Shown piece by piece: positions 26,053-38,358 of a stretch of 64,000 nucleotides of DNA. Under the pieces are notes generated by a model, which ran no database searches, had not been told where the DNA came from, and was given only the letters and a program-made list of their open reading frames with translations. This DNA comes from Oncomelania hupensis. Lineage: Eukaryota > Mollusca > Gastropoda > Littorinimorpha > Pomatiopsidae. The DNA lies in the NCBI GenBank assembly GCA_036898135.1, contig CM072527.1, positions 4,666,873 to 4,730,872 of the forward strand. The letters are read 5' to 3'. Every line of letters begins with the position of its first letter. The first letter of the stretch is position 1. Made by a program: the position numbers and the translations under genes.

Positions 26053-26566
26053 TCTTTCAAGAAAGAAAGAAACAATGATGACATCAGACAAAAACAACAA
26101 GCAAGCAAGAAAGAAAGAAACAAGCAAGCGAACAAACATCTGAAAATAAAGCAGCATAGATCTAGGTTATTTGCAAACAGCAACACGCTGCTAGTACTAT
26201 TCTTTAGCATTACGGCATAGGCTAGCCTAATGACATTTTGGTGGCATACTAAATAGTGTGTCGTCTCTGTCATTTCTTTCTCACCATCCCCATGCATATA
26301 AAGATACACATATCCAAACCGACACACGTCTGTGTAAAATGTAAACTCACCTTATCAATATTGTCTTGGGCTAGAATCGCCACAACATTGTTAGAAACAC
26401 ACACACCAGCTCTGCTACAGAGCAGAAAGTACACCCTGTGAGTGTTCATACTAAAATTGCTGAAAATATTGAGCACACTTCTCACGCAGGACTCCTAATG
26501 GAAAAATCCACTCAGATGTAAAGTATTCTAACTGCCACTTTCCTTGTTCTCATAGCAAAGACGTTT
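26053..26566. other. Unassigned segment between gypsy breakpoint and right palindrome array
   Basis: It begins with gaaagaaagaaac-type simple repeat, then unique AT-rich DNA. Open frames here are short and match nothing I recognise. It may be internal sequence of the TIR element or filler from the event that truncated the gypsy copy. Confidence 0.5.
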
Positions 26567-26868
26567 GGGAGGAAAATTATTCTAAGCGGTACTTAAAATA
26601 TATTTTTGGGGTTTGGGAAGAAATGTTTGAGAGGAAAAGTATATTAACTGACTCTTAGAATAGTTTCTTCATTTTTGAAGAAACCATTTTGAGAGGAAAG
26701 GTATTCTAAGAGGTAGTTAGAATAGTTTACTTCGTTTTCAAAGACACATTTCGAGAGGAAATCTATTCTAACTTACACAGTTAGAATAGTCTTCCTCCCT
26801 TTCTAATAATATTAGAAAATATTTGAGAGGAAAACTACTCTAACTGCCATATATAATACTTTTCCTCC
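26567..26868. repeat. Right-arm palindrome array (five units, 62-72-bp spacing)
   Basis: Units start at 26,567, 26,629, 26,691, 26,753 and 26,825. Each reads gagaggaaaa-tattctaa, a short centre, then ttagaatagttttcctc with a few mismatches, so each strand can fold into a hairpin with a 15-18-bp arm. The terminal repeat at 27,018-27,046 is one more half-unit. Confidence 0.85.
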
Positions 26869-27046
26869 AAACATTTTCTGACGACAAAGATAGAATATTT
26901 TTTTAAAGGGCTATAACTCTATCATTTTTTAAGCTACAGTTCTGATATTTTGACAGAAGTTGCCCCCCTCTATGGCTATTTAAACCATGGGAAAAACTCA
27001 ATTTCGGTCAAAATGTCACTTAGAATAGTTTTCCTCTACACCCGCG

Positions 27047-27091
27047 TCACCTATATGCGAAAGTGTCGTGTGACTATAATCTACAAACAAC
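27047..27091 (+). mobile_element. tRNA-derived SINE, copy 3, 3' part (split)
   Basis: tcacctatatgcgaaagtgt through ctacaaacaac is the missing 3' end of the SINE at 22,501. It is followed by the matching TSD gacctctatcg (27,092-27,102). This proves that the intervening 4.4 kb was inserted later. Confidence 0.93.
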
Positions 27092-27553
27092 GACCTCTAT
27101 CGCCCTCTTCCTTGCTGACCACACTACCTCCCACCCTTCACTCACCCCACCTCCTTCCCTAAATACACCCACCAAATCTCATTCTTTTGCAGTTATACCG
27201 CGATGACCTATGCCCCGAATCTTCTGAAATTAAAGAGAGAATGGATCCCCTTAGCCACGCCATCCTCACATCTCTATACTTCAAGAAACCGATTTTGTAC
27301 AAAAGTAGATATTTTACGTGAGGAAAGCTGACTGAAGAATTCTCGACACAATTCTGTGAACTCAATATATGGCTTCCTAGTTCTCGGTGTAGAGGGTGAA
27401 ATCTTGGGAGTAAAGTTTGTGTAACAAAGTGCATGTATTGTGGTGAATAAGAAATTGAGCGTTCAACGAACCTCGGGTTTTCATGTTATAAATATTATTT
27501 TGTTTAAATCTATCTCTTTCTCTCTCTCACTCTCCCTCCCTCCATCCCTCCCT

Positions 27554-28259
27554 ACCCCTTGGGGTCATGAGCAATCTTGCCACTGTAGATTGTTCAAACC
27601 TATAAAGGGAACAGTGAAAGCCACAGTTGAAAACCTGTCTTTCCTTTATAGGCAAGACAGATTCACTGCGGCAACAGTACCCCCGTTGGAGTGCCGGGGT
27701 TTTTCAGTATAAATAGTATCCCCACTTTATGGAAATTTAGTGCTTTAAATTCCCACTGTCGCTGTCTTCCTCATTTACTCTTTCCTATTCCTGCTGTCCT
27801 TCACTCTGCTATACTATCTTCTTCTTCGCTAGATCAATGACCTACCTTTTTTCTTGAAAACTCTTCCTGGACAAGACTCCTTGTTTGTGTATGAGGTCTG
27901 TTGGATCAGCTTGGGAGTGTTGGACGCTTTCTGCCGGGTGGTCACTAGGGCTTCCTATGATTGTACTATTTAGCACTATAGGCATTTTATATGTATGTGT
28001 TTCATTGATGATTTATAATGATGTTTGTATTCTATTTTGTTTTTGTAACCGGGGTGTTCGCGTAGTTGAGGTCAACCCTCAGCCGTCCCCCGCGTGGGAT
28101 GCCTTTATTGTAAAGTGACTGGCCGGTGGAGGGCATTCAATTTTCCCACTAGGGTTGTTTCGGCAGATCTTTTATGCGGATTGGGGGTTGTCCGGTCCTG
28201 ATTTGGCTCGGAGGAGTCCGCTGGACCTAAAGCAAGAATCAATCAATCAATCAATAAAA
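27554..28259 (+). mobile_element. 706-bp (aatc)n-tailed retroposon, copy 2, 12-bp TSD
   Basis: It has the same first base and the same tail type as copy 1, with scattered substitutions and small indels. The TSD ccatccctccct is at 27,542-27,553 and 28,260-28,271. An identical 5' start at two unrelated targets means this is a defined full-length unit, not random truncation. Confidence 0.9.
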
Positions 28260-28279
28260 CCATCCCTCCCTCTCCCCCA

Positions 28280-28310
<31 letters not shown>

Positions 28311-28311
28311 C

Positions 28312-28806
28312 GATAATGATGATAAAGTTAGCATTGGAAGATAATATGCTTTCTATCTGAAACATTTTGTATGTCTTCCTATGCACATACAAATATATTA
28401 CATATAACAAAATAATTTTCTTCTGATCGTCTCTTTCCCCCCTTCTCGTTACCATTTTTTTAAGGCAAACATATACGTGTTATGATTATGTCATAGGGTT
28501 GGAAGACTAAAAACAACCGCATATCTGTTTCCTGCCTGCACGGCAGGGTAAGGGTTAATTGGCTTCCTGTGATATGATAACATAGCCAGGCCGGAACACA
28601 ATAACATGGAAAAGCCTGATGGGAATTGCACGCTGTGCTAACTTTGTCTCTCTCTCTCTCTCTCTCATACAGAGTGTCTGGGACTAGTCGAGGCCTTTAA
28701 CCCCTTATTGTCAAGTTGGGAATGAGAGAAAGATTCGTCTGGTCTCAGCTGAACTGTAGCATGCTGTCTTATGCTTTTTCATTTATGTATTCGCATTTTT
28801 ATGTAC

Positions 28807-28869
<63 letters not shown>

Positions 28870-29006
28870 TCTCTCCCATTCTTTATTATATATGTTAATT
28901 TGTTAAAGGACAGATTGGAAGATTAGGCTTTATAATTAGTCTAAAATCCATAATAAATAAAAAGTTTAAAAGATTCAAAGTATTTTTCTCTGTTTCTCCG
29001 CCTCTG

Positions 29007-29058
<52 letters not shown>

Positions 29059-31033
29059 TCTCTCTGTTTCTGTCTATCTCTCTCTTCACCCTTCACCACC
29101 TTCATCAATTTCTTCTCCTCTCTTGCAAGCTACCCCCCACCACCACAACCACCTTTAACATGGGTTAAGAGCCGGTGTAGGATGAAAGCAACCACTGTGA
29201 GGAAAACCGGTTTACTGGGAGTGTTTTTTTCCTAGGAAAATGACACTGCACAGTGAGAAAAATAACACTCCCCCCCCTCCCCCCATCGGTGGAGGTGGGG
29301 GGGGGGGTTGAGGGGGAAGACTTCCACGAGAAAAACACTGGCGTGAACTGGGGATCCGACTGTCTCTGTCAAGAGGAGTGTCATTAGTCTCTTTGAAAAA
29401 TTGTACTGGCCTTTGGAACAAGCAAGACGCAGGATCTAGGAGGGAAAACAAACACACTTCATTCAGTGCTTATGGGTGTTTCTTCCTTCTACTATTATTT
29501 TCCTCGCTGCTTTGTTCATTGAATCAGCAGTCACACAATACAGTGCATTCTGTCTCTGTCTCTCTTGCTTTCTGTCTCTGTCTGTCTGTGACGGTGGTTC
29601 TGGGCTCTGCACAATGGAATGCTATTACCCACTCGTCTTTCGTCTGCGGAGATCGGCTAATGTATTCACCCTTTGACTATGCTTAATACATTTATATGTT
29701 TAGCCCGGTCTGTGTGCGGATAGGGTTATAGAGATAGGGAGAAAATGTTAAAAGATTCACTGACACACTAGCTCTCGTCTGGCTATGAAACATAGGTAGT
29801 CCAGCCACTTGTTAACAGTAAATATCTCACATTTATTTCCTCTACTCTATACATAATTCTCTAAACACTCTATTAACTTAAATGTCCAAATTCACTATTC
29901 TCCAAATTCACTTCGAATAGTTCGCTCCTTGATGGGTCTATGCTGCTACTGTTCTTGATATTTGCTACTGTCTCATCATTGGGCTATTTGTTCTGGTTGG
30001 CCTACTGTTCGTTTTCAGGAGAGTGGACTACCGCACAGTCCTTCTAGATCAGTGTGTGCACGTTTTTTGTGGCACTTAGCTGATTCGTTGAAGTGTGGTG
30101 ATGGTGTCTCCTCCTTGGTTGTTGACTATTGGGCTATCGTAGCTCAGTGCTTGATGCTCCACTGCAGGCCGAATGTCAGGGTTGACTCTTAGTGGTCTAT
30201 CTCCTGCATCGGACCAACAAGTCTGCTCGTCTGCAAAATATAAGACGAGTTTCTGCAACGCTTTGTATACTAAGGGTGTGCAGAGCGTCTCACTGATGGC
30301 AGAACCAGCCCTCAGTGATCGCTTCACTTATACAAACAAGGGACGAACATTCTTCTAAGTCCGTGCTCCACTAGAATCTCCAACATAATTCCTATACATA
30401 TACATACATCATGGCTAAACTAAACCCAGAAAGAAGTAATTAAAAATATACACTTTCTCCGGTCCAGCCACTGGTCTGCAATAATACACATAGGAGAAAC
30501 AACAGTTGGACAGTAGAGGCTACCTGGTGGTTTCGAAAACCGGTCACGGGTCAAAGTTATACAAACGTTCACAATCATAAAACATGGCAAGATTTTCACA
30601 AGCACAATCCAACAATAATATCAATAAATCGCGGTGAAACAAAAGATTGATCATTTACCTTTTTGACAATGTCAGGCTGTGGCTATACTGCGATGAATGA
30701 ATTTCACCCGTCATCTGCTTAGTCTGTTGCGAGGTCTTTCAGAGCGTTGCTCCTTTTCATGTGAGAGTTAGGCACAGAATGACTACCTAGCCTGGTGGTC
30801 AGCCAAAGCCCGCGAAATCTCGTGATACATGGGCGCCTTCTAGCGGGGGTGGCGGCTTTACGTCAGCTGGATGAGGTCACTGCCTACCTTATCTAGCCTA
30901 CACATGCTTAGCACAGTCCTGACTTCTGTCGTCTTCTAGGCAGCGACTTTAATATACAAAGGCTAAAGCAGGATAAACTATTAGAGGCTTGAAGCCTTAG
31001 TGCAGGGTCTAACTAGCCTCGCTTGACATTGTC

Positions 31034-31037
<4 letters not shown>
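28312..31037. other. No recognised gene
   Basis: Ct microsatellites to 29.1 kb, a G/C-run near 29,270-29,310, then about 1.7 kb of unique DNA without any motif I recognise. Confidence 0.5.
28808..28865. repeat. (ct)n microsatellite
   Basis: A pure ct run; another ct run lies at 29,010-29,050. Confidence 0.96.
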
Positions 31038-31077
<40 letters not shown>

Positions 31078-31217
31078 TCTCTCCCTCTCTCTCTCTCTCG
31101 TCAATTTCAAATAAATGTTATGCTGTTATTCTGTGTGTTCTGAATTGTTTATTAAGGACTAGCTGTGAGGCAGGTCCATAGGACCTAATGCTATTCGGTT
31201 AAAGGTTTCGACTTCTG

Positions 31218-31275
<58 letters not shown>

Positions 31276-31290
31276 CCCCTCTCTCCCCTG
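31038..31290. repeat. Two (ct)n microsatellites
   Basis: ct runs at 31,038-31,100 and 31,224-31,290, with ccct interruptions, around a unique 120-bp segment. Confidence 0.93.
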
Positions 31291-31491
31291 ATTGACCTTG
31301 TTTGTATCTATTTTGTTTAATTCAAAAACCATATTTTCCTACTACAATATTGTGCGATGGATGGTAATCGTCTTAAGAAAAATAAGCATACAAAATAATG
31401 TGACAATCCCTATCGTGATGTTCTTCGCATCACAAACTACTATTTGCATTAAATGGAGAGTAAAATTCTTTACTTGAAAAAAGGAGAAGAC

Positions 31492-31549
31492 GACGACGAC
31501 GACGACGACGACGACGAAGAAGAAGAAGAAGAAGAAGAAGAAGAAGAAG

Positions 31550-31581
<32 letters not shown>
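31492..31581. repeat. (gac)n-(gaa)n compound microsatellite
   Basis: About nine gac units pass into about twenty gaa units. The Asp/Glu-rich frame is an artefact. Confidence 0.96.
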
Positions 31582-32116
31582 GAAGAAAGCGTTTACATTA
31601 AAAGGCAGTTTATTGGTTATGCCCTGACCTCCAATAGATATGCAATTTGGGTGTGTGGTGTGGTAGCTCAAGGATTTTCACTTTCCCACGGCCGCCAACC
31701 ACCTAAAGGCCCAAGTTTATTCTCATTACATCTGCAGTTGGGGTGGAGTGGCGTAGTGCTGTGTCATTCACTGCGAATTAACAAAATGTATCACATAGAC
31801 ATTTCCGCCTTATTTATTTTTTTATTTATGGGGATTTTTTGTTTTGTTTTGTTTTTATTTTTTAAACGGTTTTTTTTTTTAAATAGAAGGTTAAACAAAT
31901 ATGTCAGTTTTAAAACTAAAATTTTAGCAACGGAACTGCGAGAGAGAGGGAGGTAAAGAGAGAGAGCGAGAGAGGGGAAGAGAGAGAGAGAGGGGGGGGA
32001 AGAGAGCGGTTTGGGTGGGCGAGAGCAGTGGATAGGGAGGGCGAGAGTGGGAGAAGGGGTGGGGGGGGGGTCTGTGTATACGTATCGCAAGCCACACCCA
32101 GTGATGTTTTGATGCA

Positions 32117-32165
32117 TTAAAGGTAAAGGTGCCCCCGTAACCTTTTGACCTTTAAAGAGGGAAGC
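32117..32165. repeat. Short SINE-tail-like fragment
   Basis: ttaaaggtaaaggtgccccc and taaccttttgacctttaaag resemble the reverse complement of the 42.2-kb SINE tail. It is short and may be a remnant. Confidence 0.4.
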
Positions 32166-32177
32166 GTTTGTGACTTC

Positions 32178-32893
32178 CCTTTTCTCTGAGCCTGCTTGAT
32201 GAGGGCGGTGCCTATCTCTTCTTCTGAAAAACTTGGCAAGATCCGCACGAGAGACAACATTGTCATAGGAACCTGGAATGTCAGGACCCTAACTGCGGAG
32301 GAAAAATTAGAAGAACTTGCCCACGAGCTGGGCCACTATCGGTGGAACATTTTAGGTTATCGGCGAACTGCGCTGAAAAGGCCTAGGTAAAACAACAACC
32401 AACAAAGGCAACAAGCTTTATTTCAGCGGGAGAGATAATGGGCACGAACACGGCGTTGGATTCTTGATCCACAAAGACATTCTAGCCACTGTCATGAGTT
32501 GCTGCCCTGTCTCCAGTATACTCATTACATCCATCTGAAAGCAGCCCCTTTGAACATCACCATCATTCAGGCATATGCACCAACATCAGACTATGACAAC
32601 AGCGAAGTGGAGGATTTCTATGAACATGTGCAGGCTATCCTTGACCAAGTGCCGAAGAAGAACATAGTCATAGTGCAAGGCGATTGGAATGCCAGAATTG
32701 GCCAAGATGCGTACCACAACTTGAGAGACGCATATGGACCCCACTGGAACAACGAGGCAAATGAAAGAGGTCTGAGAGACAATTGGAGTTTGCCAGATAC
32801 AACAATCTGATACTGGTAATCACCCTTGGTCCCCACAAAAAATCCAGACGATGGACCTGGCACAGTCATAGCGGGGAGCATCACAACCAGATT
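32178..32893 (+). pseudogene. RTE LINE endonuclease fragment, degraded
   Basis: The sequence aligns by eye with 63,290-63,960. The first frame gives KIRTRDNIVIGTWNVRTL and LAHELGHYRWNILG, then an indel shifts to RRTALKRPR and a stop. A second frame (32,499-32,810) gives TIIQAYAPTSDYDNSEVEDF, VPKKNIVIVQGDWNARIG and NEANERGL. Homology stops at about 32,893 (gagcatcacaacca), where a minus-strand SINE begins. No RT follows, so this is a dead internal fragment of an RTE copy. Confidence 0.85.
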
Positions 32894-33066
32894 TGAAATT
32901 TGACGGGAAGGAGGACGCCGGAATATTCGGAGAAAACCCTCGGTGTCCTGAAAAGTGTCGTACCTAACTTAAGTCAGGTAAATTTGGCCGGTGCGGGGTT
33001 AGAACCCTAGACCTTCAGCCTAGGAAACCAACTCACTATCCACTGAGCTAGCAGGCTGCCCTAACC
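32894..33066 (-). mobile_element. Second tRNA-derived SINE type, minus strand
   Basis: On the minus strand the head reads gctagctcagtggatagtga (A box) and ctagggttctaacccc (B box), followed by accggccaaatttacctgac and a short body. Its 3' end abuts the truncated RTE endonuclease. Confidence 0.75.
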
Positions 33067-34426
33067 CTTCCCGACTTTGCTTAACATGAAACTTTGCTAG
33101 TGTGCACCCTGGCCTAGTATAGCCCACTCACTAAAAGTGGTTATTAATTTGTGCATTTAATGTAACGTCTATTCGCATCTCAAATATTCGTCCATTAGGC
33201 AAAAGGAGAATCACACAGCGTATATATGTGAGGATTGTAATGTTAGTGTGTAAGCCTGGGTGATGACGTAGCCATAACGTGGATATGTGAGGATTGTAAC
33301 TGTACTGTTTAGGCCAGAGTGATGGCCACTGGCGTGGCAACACCCGTAATCAAAGGCTGGACAGGGCTTTGTTGCTGTTGACTGATGTTGTCGCGTGCTG
33401 TGGAACAGGTCCCCATCCCCACCTTCCCCTCCCTGCCCCTGGATCTTCATGGCTCATTTGACTTAGCTTTCTCTTCCCCCCCCCCTCCTCGAGTGTATTC
33501 TTACACCCACCCACCCCAGCCTTTCTTCTTCTTCTTCTTCTCCTTCTTCTCCTTCTTCTTCTTCTTCTTCTTCTTCTTCTTCTTCTTCTTTCTCCTTCTC
33601 CTCCCACCGTATTCTCCTCCTCTCTCTTCTTCTGCCTCTCCACTCTAACCTGCCCACCACCTCCTGTTTCCCTTCTTCTTAGGTTTGGCGGACAGGACCA
33701 ACAACTCCTAAGGCGGAGTTGCCGAAAACTGCCTACAGTGTAGTTTGTTTTGCGGAGTTGATAAAGTGACACTGATAGCGCCAGACTTTCCTATCGTTCT
33801 TTGCCTCTTCTCTTTTTCTTCTTCTTCTTTCTTTTCTTGCAGAGCAGCTGATTCTGTGACGCCATCCGTAGATTGAATTGATAAGGTAAATATTTTCTAT
33901 CCCTGTGAGTTGCTGAAGCTGCTGATTATCTGACGCTCTTGTTTGGATTATGAAGTGACAAGGCAATACTGATTCAGTTGATAGTGCCAGACTTTCCCAT
34001 CGCTGTTGTCTTCTATTTTTGCTGAACAGTTGATAATGTGACGCCCTCCGTAGGTTGGAGTAAGTTTTCCCATCTATCCCTGTGGATTTTTGTTGTTGTA
34101 GTTGTTATTGAGCTGCTGATTTTTTCACGCTCTATTTTGGATTGTGGAGTTGGCAATCTGATTTGACTGATAGTGGCAGACGTTTTTGTTGGCTTTTTGT
34201 GTGCTAGAGATGCTATTCTGTGGCGAATGTTTTTGTTGTTGTTTTTTTTTTAATTTGTGTTTTGTTGGATGTATGAATTGATAACGGTGATACGGAGAGC
34301 GCCATTTCAGCAGTTGCTGAGTGCATGACGCCGTTTATAGGACATCTGGTGCAGTCTAGTGTAATCTTTTGCTTCCTTGCTTTTTGTTCAGAATTCACCT
34401 GGTTCCTTCATCTCCCAGTATTATGC
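33067..34426. other. Mostly unique DNA with a two-unit ~60-bp repeat
   Basis: atatgtgaggattgtaa recurs at about 33,223 and 33,283. The remainder has only the (ctt)n run. Confidence 0.5.
33521..33605. repeat. (ctt)n microsatellite, interrupted
   Basis: Ctt units with ctcctt interruptions. Confidence 0.95.
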
Positions 34427-34526
34427 TCTTCTTCTTCTTCTTCTTCTTCTTCTTCTTCTTCTTCTTCTTCTTCTTCTTCTTCTTCTTCTTCTTCTTCTTC
34501 TTCTTCTTCTTCTTCTTCTTCTTCTT

Positions 34527-34556
<30 letters not shown>
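34427..34556. repeat. 130-bp (ctt)n microsatellite
   Basis: A pure ctt run of over 40 units. Confidence 0.97.
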
Positions 34557-34557
<1 letters not shown>

Positions 34558-34998
34558 ATTGTACACAATTAAATGACACTCAGCCAGCGATATAGTGACG
34601 ACCAACAGGTGTCCTATCTATCTCCTAGGTGTAGTCGGTGAAATTTAAGCCGTGATGAAGAGTCATTGTGAAGATAAGCCAGTTAAACCATTTGTGGATG
34701 GCTGGCAGGTCCGGTCCCTTCTCCCTTCCGCTGCCCCCCGCCCCCCCCCCCTCCATCCCCGACCCACACATTTTCCCAACTTCTCTCTCTCATTGATTGA
34801 TTCATTCATATTGATAATGGTGAGCTTTACATTGGTTGCTAGAGCTGAGAGAAGGCAAAAGCTCGACATAGAGAGTGTGAGTGGGTGTGTTTGTGTGTAT
34901 GCGCGTACTGCTGTGTGTTACACGGTTATTTATCAATGGTTGATCCAGCTCCGATGCTTGAATCTTGATATGTGTAACGCGAAGTCGTTTATCTACGC

Positions 34999-35056
34999 TC
35001 TTTGTCCCCTATACGCTCTGTGTCCGGGGACGTTAATTTAAATAATGCGAAAAAAA
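34999..35056 (+). mobile_element. 58-bp micro-retroinsertion of a second family
   Basis: ctttgtcccctatacgctct, gtgtccggggacgttaattt and an a-rich tail. The TSD ttatctacgc flanks it at 34,989-34,998 and 35,057-35,066. It shares its core with 41,350-41,400. Confidence 0.82.
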
Positions 35057-35066
35057 TTATCTACGC

Positions 35067-37128
35067 AGTTTGTTCACTCGGCAGCAAGGCAGGAGTCGTC
35101 GTATAAAGTTTTCCAACTTTATTCAGCAAACATCAACAACTGAATGCAAGATCGCTTTCCGGAAATCACTACAAAGATCATCCTAACAAGCAGACAGTAC
35201 CTCTCTGCAATCGAGAAAAAGTTCGAACATTCCAGCATGACGCAATAACAGGTACTCCGGTTTGCTCCCCCAGCAAAATTTCAAAATCACGACTAATGTT
35301 AGGTAGGTTGGGTTTGGGCGCACCACAGGCTGCGACTACTCGTTCCCCAGGGGAGGCGGCCCAGAATTTCCCTATGGAAAATGGACAATAAGTTAAATTA
35401 AAACAATTAACACACAATCTAAATAAAACTCGTCACCGGAATTATGTACTTTCTTACGTCACATACTGTTTACGAATCCATATGATTCGACCAGCTTTTA
35501 CCCGTAAGGTCTAGAAGCTTCGATCGATTATAATAAACAAGTAATTCCAGAAAATTCTCTACAATATCGACCGGCGAAAATTATCGTTAAACAAAGCTTC
35601 TTCTAGCAACAACGCAAAATCAAATCAAAGGTAAATACACGCTATCATTGCATGCTTTGCAAAATAATGATCGGCTCTATCGTGTGCGTCTCAATCGTAA
35701 CTGTGTGAATTAGAAAGAAGGATTGAGAGGGTTGGGATGGAGGGGGGGGGGGCAGTACAGCCAGCCTCCACTCACTGCTAATACTTGTACTCGGTTGTGG
35801 GCGAGTATCTGCGAAATTTCATGCGGTGAGGGCAAAGTATTTATCACCGCGCCGTGCGATATCCTTGGGGCCAGAGGGCAGTTTTCTTTTCGCTGCCTGA
35901 CAAAATAACCCAGGCTGAATTGATAACACACACTGACCAGTAGGGCGTTGCTGGAGATAGATCTTCAGTTGAGTTTGGCTTGGACATGTGCACGGCCGTC
36001 TTTTAGGGATTGTTGTGTCGCTGATGTAGCTCATAGCGGCGAGGCTTCCAAAGTGCCTTTGTGAACAGCAAACTATCCGTTTTGTTGTGTGGTACTGACA
36101 TTACCTTTAAGCTTCTCTTTTGGGGTCGAATTTCTTTCATTTGTAGTTATTGGAACTATGCCGAGTTTAACCACTGCCGTTTTCCATTGTTGCCCTATGG
36201 TTGTCTTTCAGTCATTTTGAACTGTGTTCCTGTGAAACAAAACGATTCAGTCTTTCAGCATTGTTATTTATATTTTGATGTTACTAGGGAGCAGTTCAAT
36301 CGACCAAAATTTGGGTTGTGTTTTTCACTTAGGTTTACATGTCGCTGTCAAACTTTCCAGTATAAGGAAGACAACAGTTTTGTGTAAAATACTGCGTTGT
36401 CGTCCATACAGAGATGGAACTGGATTTGATGTGTAAGGTCATTCGGGCGGTATTGAAATAACGGAAAATCGGAGATGAAAATGGACAGCCAAAATGTAGT
36501 TGTGGAATTACACAAGAAACTATTAAGATAAGGTTAGATGAACTAAGCAAAGACGTCGTAATACATCGTAAACGACTCAACAAAATAACTTTGATGAAAT
36601 GGAACGTGAAATATTCAGTGGGAGGTCCATGAATGAATGAATATTGAAGTGCAACATCTACATCCGCCATTGGCGATATGGCAGACCGGCATAACCATCC
36701 AAGGGAAGAGGCGGTAGGGATCTAAATCAACACTGAATCACCAGTGCAAACAGAGTTGAATTAGAGTTGCTGTGTTTATCTGCATATCTGCAGCTTATAA
36801 GGTGTGTCAGTCCGTCTGTACACCTAATAATTATTCTACTGACCACAGCCTTCCTTACAATATTGTTGCCGTCTTCCAACCGCAAACGGTCATTATTGTG
36901 CAAATGTATTCATAGAGCAATGTTACATGGCCACAGCGAAAAGAGAATAATGCAACCAGGCAGCAGAGTATCGGGGACCGCTGCTTTGTCTGCCTAATAA
37001 ACTAAAACATTTGTAATCGTATAGTCAGTCACATCACTACAATAGAAGCAAGTTTTCCCCTCTAATACCTTTAGAACCGCAAATGACAATGAGTAGTGTT
37101 TCTCCTTACACTGATAAAAGGATTCAAA

Positions 37129-37130
<2 letters not shown>
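35067..37130. other. No recognised feature
   Basis: Unique DNA. Frames are short and without known motifs. Confidence 0.5.
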
Positions 37131-37186
<56 letters not shown>

Positions 37187-37187
37187 T
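37131..37187. repeat. (att)n microsatellite
   Basis: A pure trinucleotide run followed by a G-rich gggtgggg stretch. Confidence 0.96.
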
Positions 37188-37379
37188 TAAATACTTTTTT
37201 TGGGGGGGTGGGGTGGGGTGGGGTGGGGAGGGCATCCTCTCCTGATTTGCAGTGATGAAGGCAGGGTCTTGCAGAAAGTTTGCTTTTGTAAGTAATTTTT
37301 GTTTCTGTTTCGTATATGAAACTAAACATTATAAATCCAGAAACGGAACCTATCTTTTCCTACCGTTATATAGTTGTTG

Positions 37380-37641
37380 TTCACGGCGGTGAAGAAACGG
37401 AAACTCCGATGGTATGGCCACGTCACCAGAGCATTAGGCCTCGCAAAGACCATCCTGCAAGGCACAGTGCAAGGAGGCAGAGAAGATGGAAACAGAAGAA
37501 GAGGCGGGAGGACAACTTTCGAGAATGGAATGTCTTGACACTGAGCGAAGTCATGAGGGTTGCTGTGGACAGGGAAAGATGGAGTACGCTGGTTAAACGA
37601 TCACCTGTGGTGCCCCTACGACTTTCGAGTTACGGGATAGG
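37380..37641 (+). mobile_element. RTE LINE 3' end, 262-bp truncated insertion with TSD
   Basis: The block matches the RTE 3' end (RKLRWYGHV, ILQGTVQGG) and ends in gggatagg. It is flanked by a perfect 12-bp direct repeat, atatagttgttg, at 37,368-37,379 and 37,642-37,653. This is a heavily 5'-truncated target-primed insertion. Confidence 0.9.
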
Positions 37642-38358
37642 ATATAGTTGTTGACGGCTTCCTCCATTTGCATGTGGTACTGTGTATGTCTTGTGTCTAG
37701 ATTTGCGGTTCGGGGCCTCATTGGAAATTCCAACGCAACTTCATGAGAAACAAAATAAGCGTTTGCTTGGATTTAGTTTTTTGCCGTATATTTTACCGAA
37801 ACCTGCCTGTAATCTGTGTTGAACATCCTATGGAGTTATTCCTGGTCGTTGGTTTCGCCAAGGTTGAAGGAAAACCTAATAAGATTTTGCCTTGGACATT
37901 TTCTTGTATATCACATAAAAAGTTGCTATTGGTCTTATGTGTACAACGGCCTTCATAAAGAACGATTTAAGACTGTGCTTTGAAATTTTTTTTAAAGTCT
38001 ACATAAAACTTATGTATCTGCCTATCATATTTCTTGTTCTTCCTGTACGATTCCGACATGTTTTCATGAGAAGCATATATGCAGAAGTTTTATATTTGAG
38101 TAAGATATTTATAGATCGATGATTTGCTTTGAAGATTTTAATTTTTATCCAAAGCGTACTACTGACGTTTGCTGTTCCCTTCAAAGCGATTTGATTTTAC
38201 GGTGGAAACATTATTTCTGGCCCCGCTTGCTTTGTGTGTTTGTGTGGGTGTGTGTTTGTGTGTGTAATATATATTGATTGATTGATTGATTGATTGATTG
38301 CTTTAAGTTCATAACATAATAACAGCTGGTACTTCTTTTCGCCAAATGAACCTTAAAT

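Larger units (their letters stand above)
22649..27046. mobile_element. 4.4-kb TIR element with palindrome arrays, carrying a gypsy fragment
   Basis: The ends are inverted repeats: left cgcgggtctagaggaaaact, right its complement with one mismatch in about 31 bp (…attcta-agtgac). The element interrupts a SINE between ccagta and (g)tcacc, and the SINE's own TSD survives outside. No TSD for the element itself is evident. Both arms hold repeated ~42-bp palindromes whose half-site (gaggaaaactattctaa) is the TIR core. Excluding the gypsy block it is about 1.5 kb and non-coding. I do not recognise the family. Confidence 0.8.

Noticed and set aside
26567..26868. CRISPR-like array
   Set aside because: Regular repeats and differing spacers look similar at first, but the units are diverged palindromes in a eukaryotic transposon, with no cas genes.
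38274..38300. Reverse-oriented copy of the (aatc)n retroposon at the (gatt)n run
   Set aside because: Only the simple repeat and gctttaag agree; the body motif is missing and no flanking duplication was seen.
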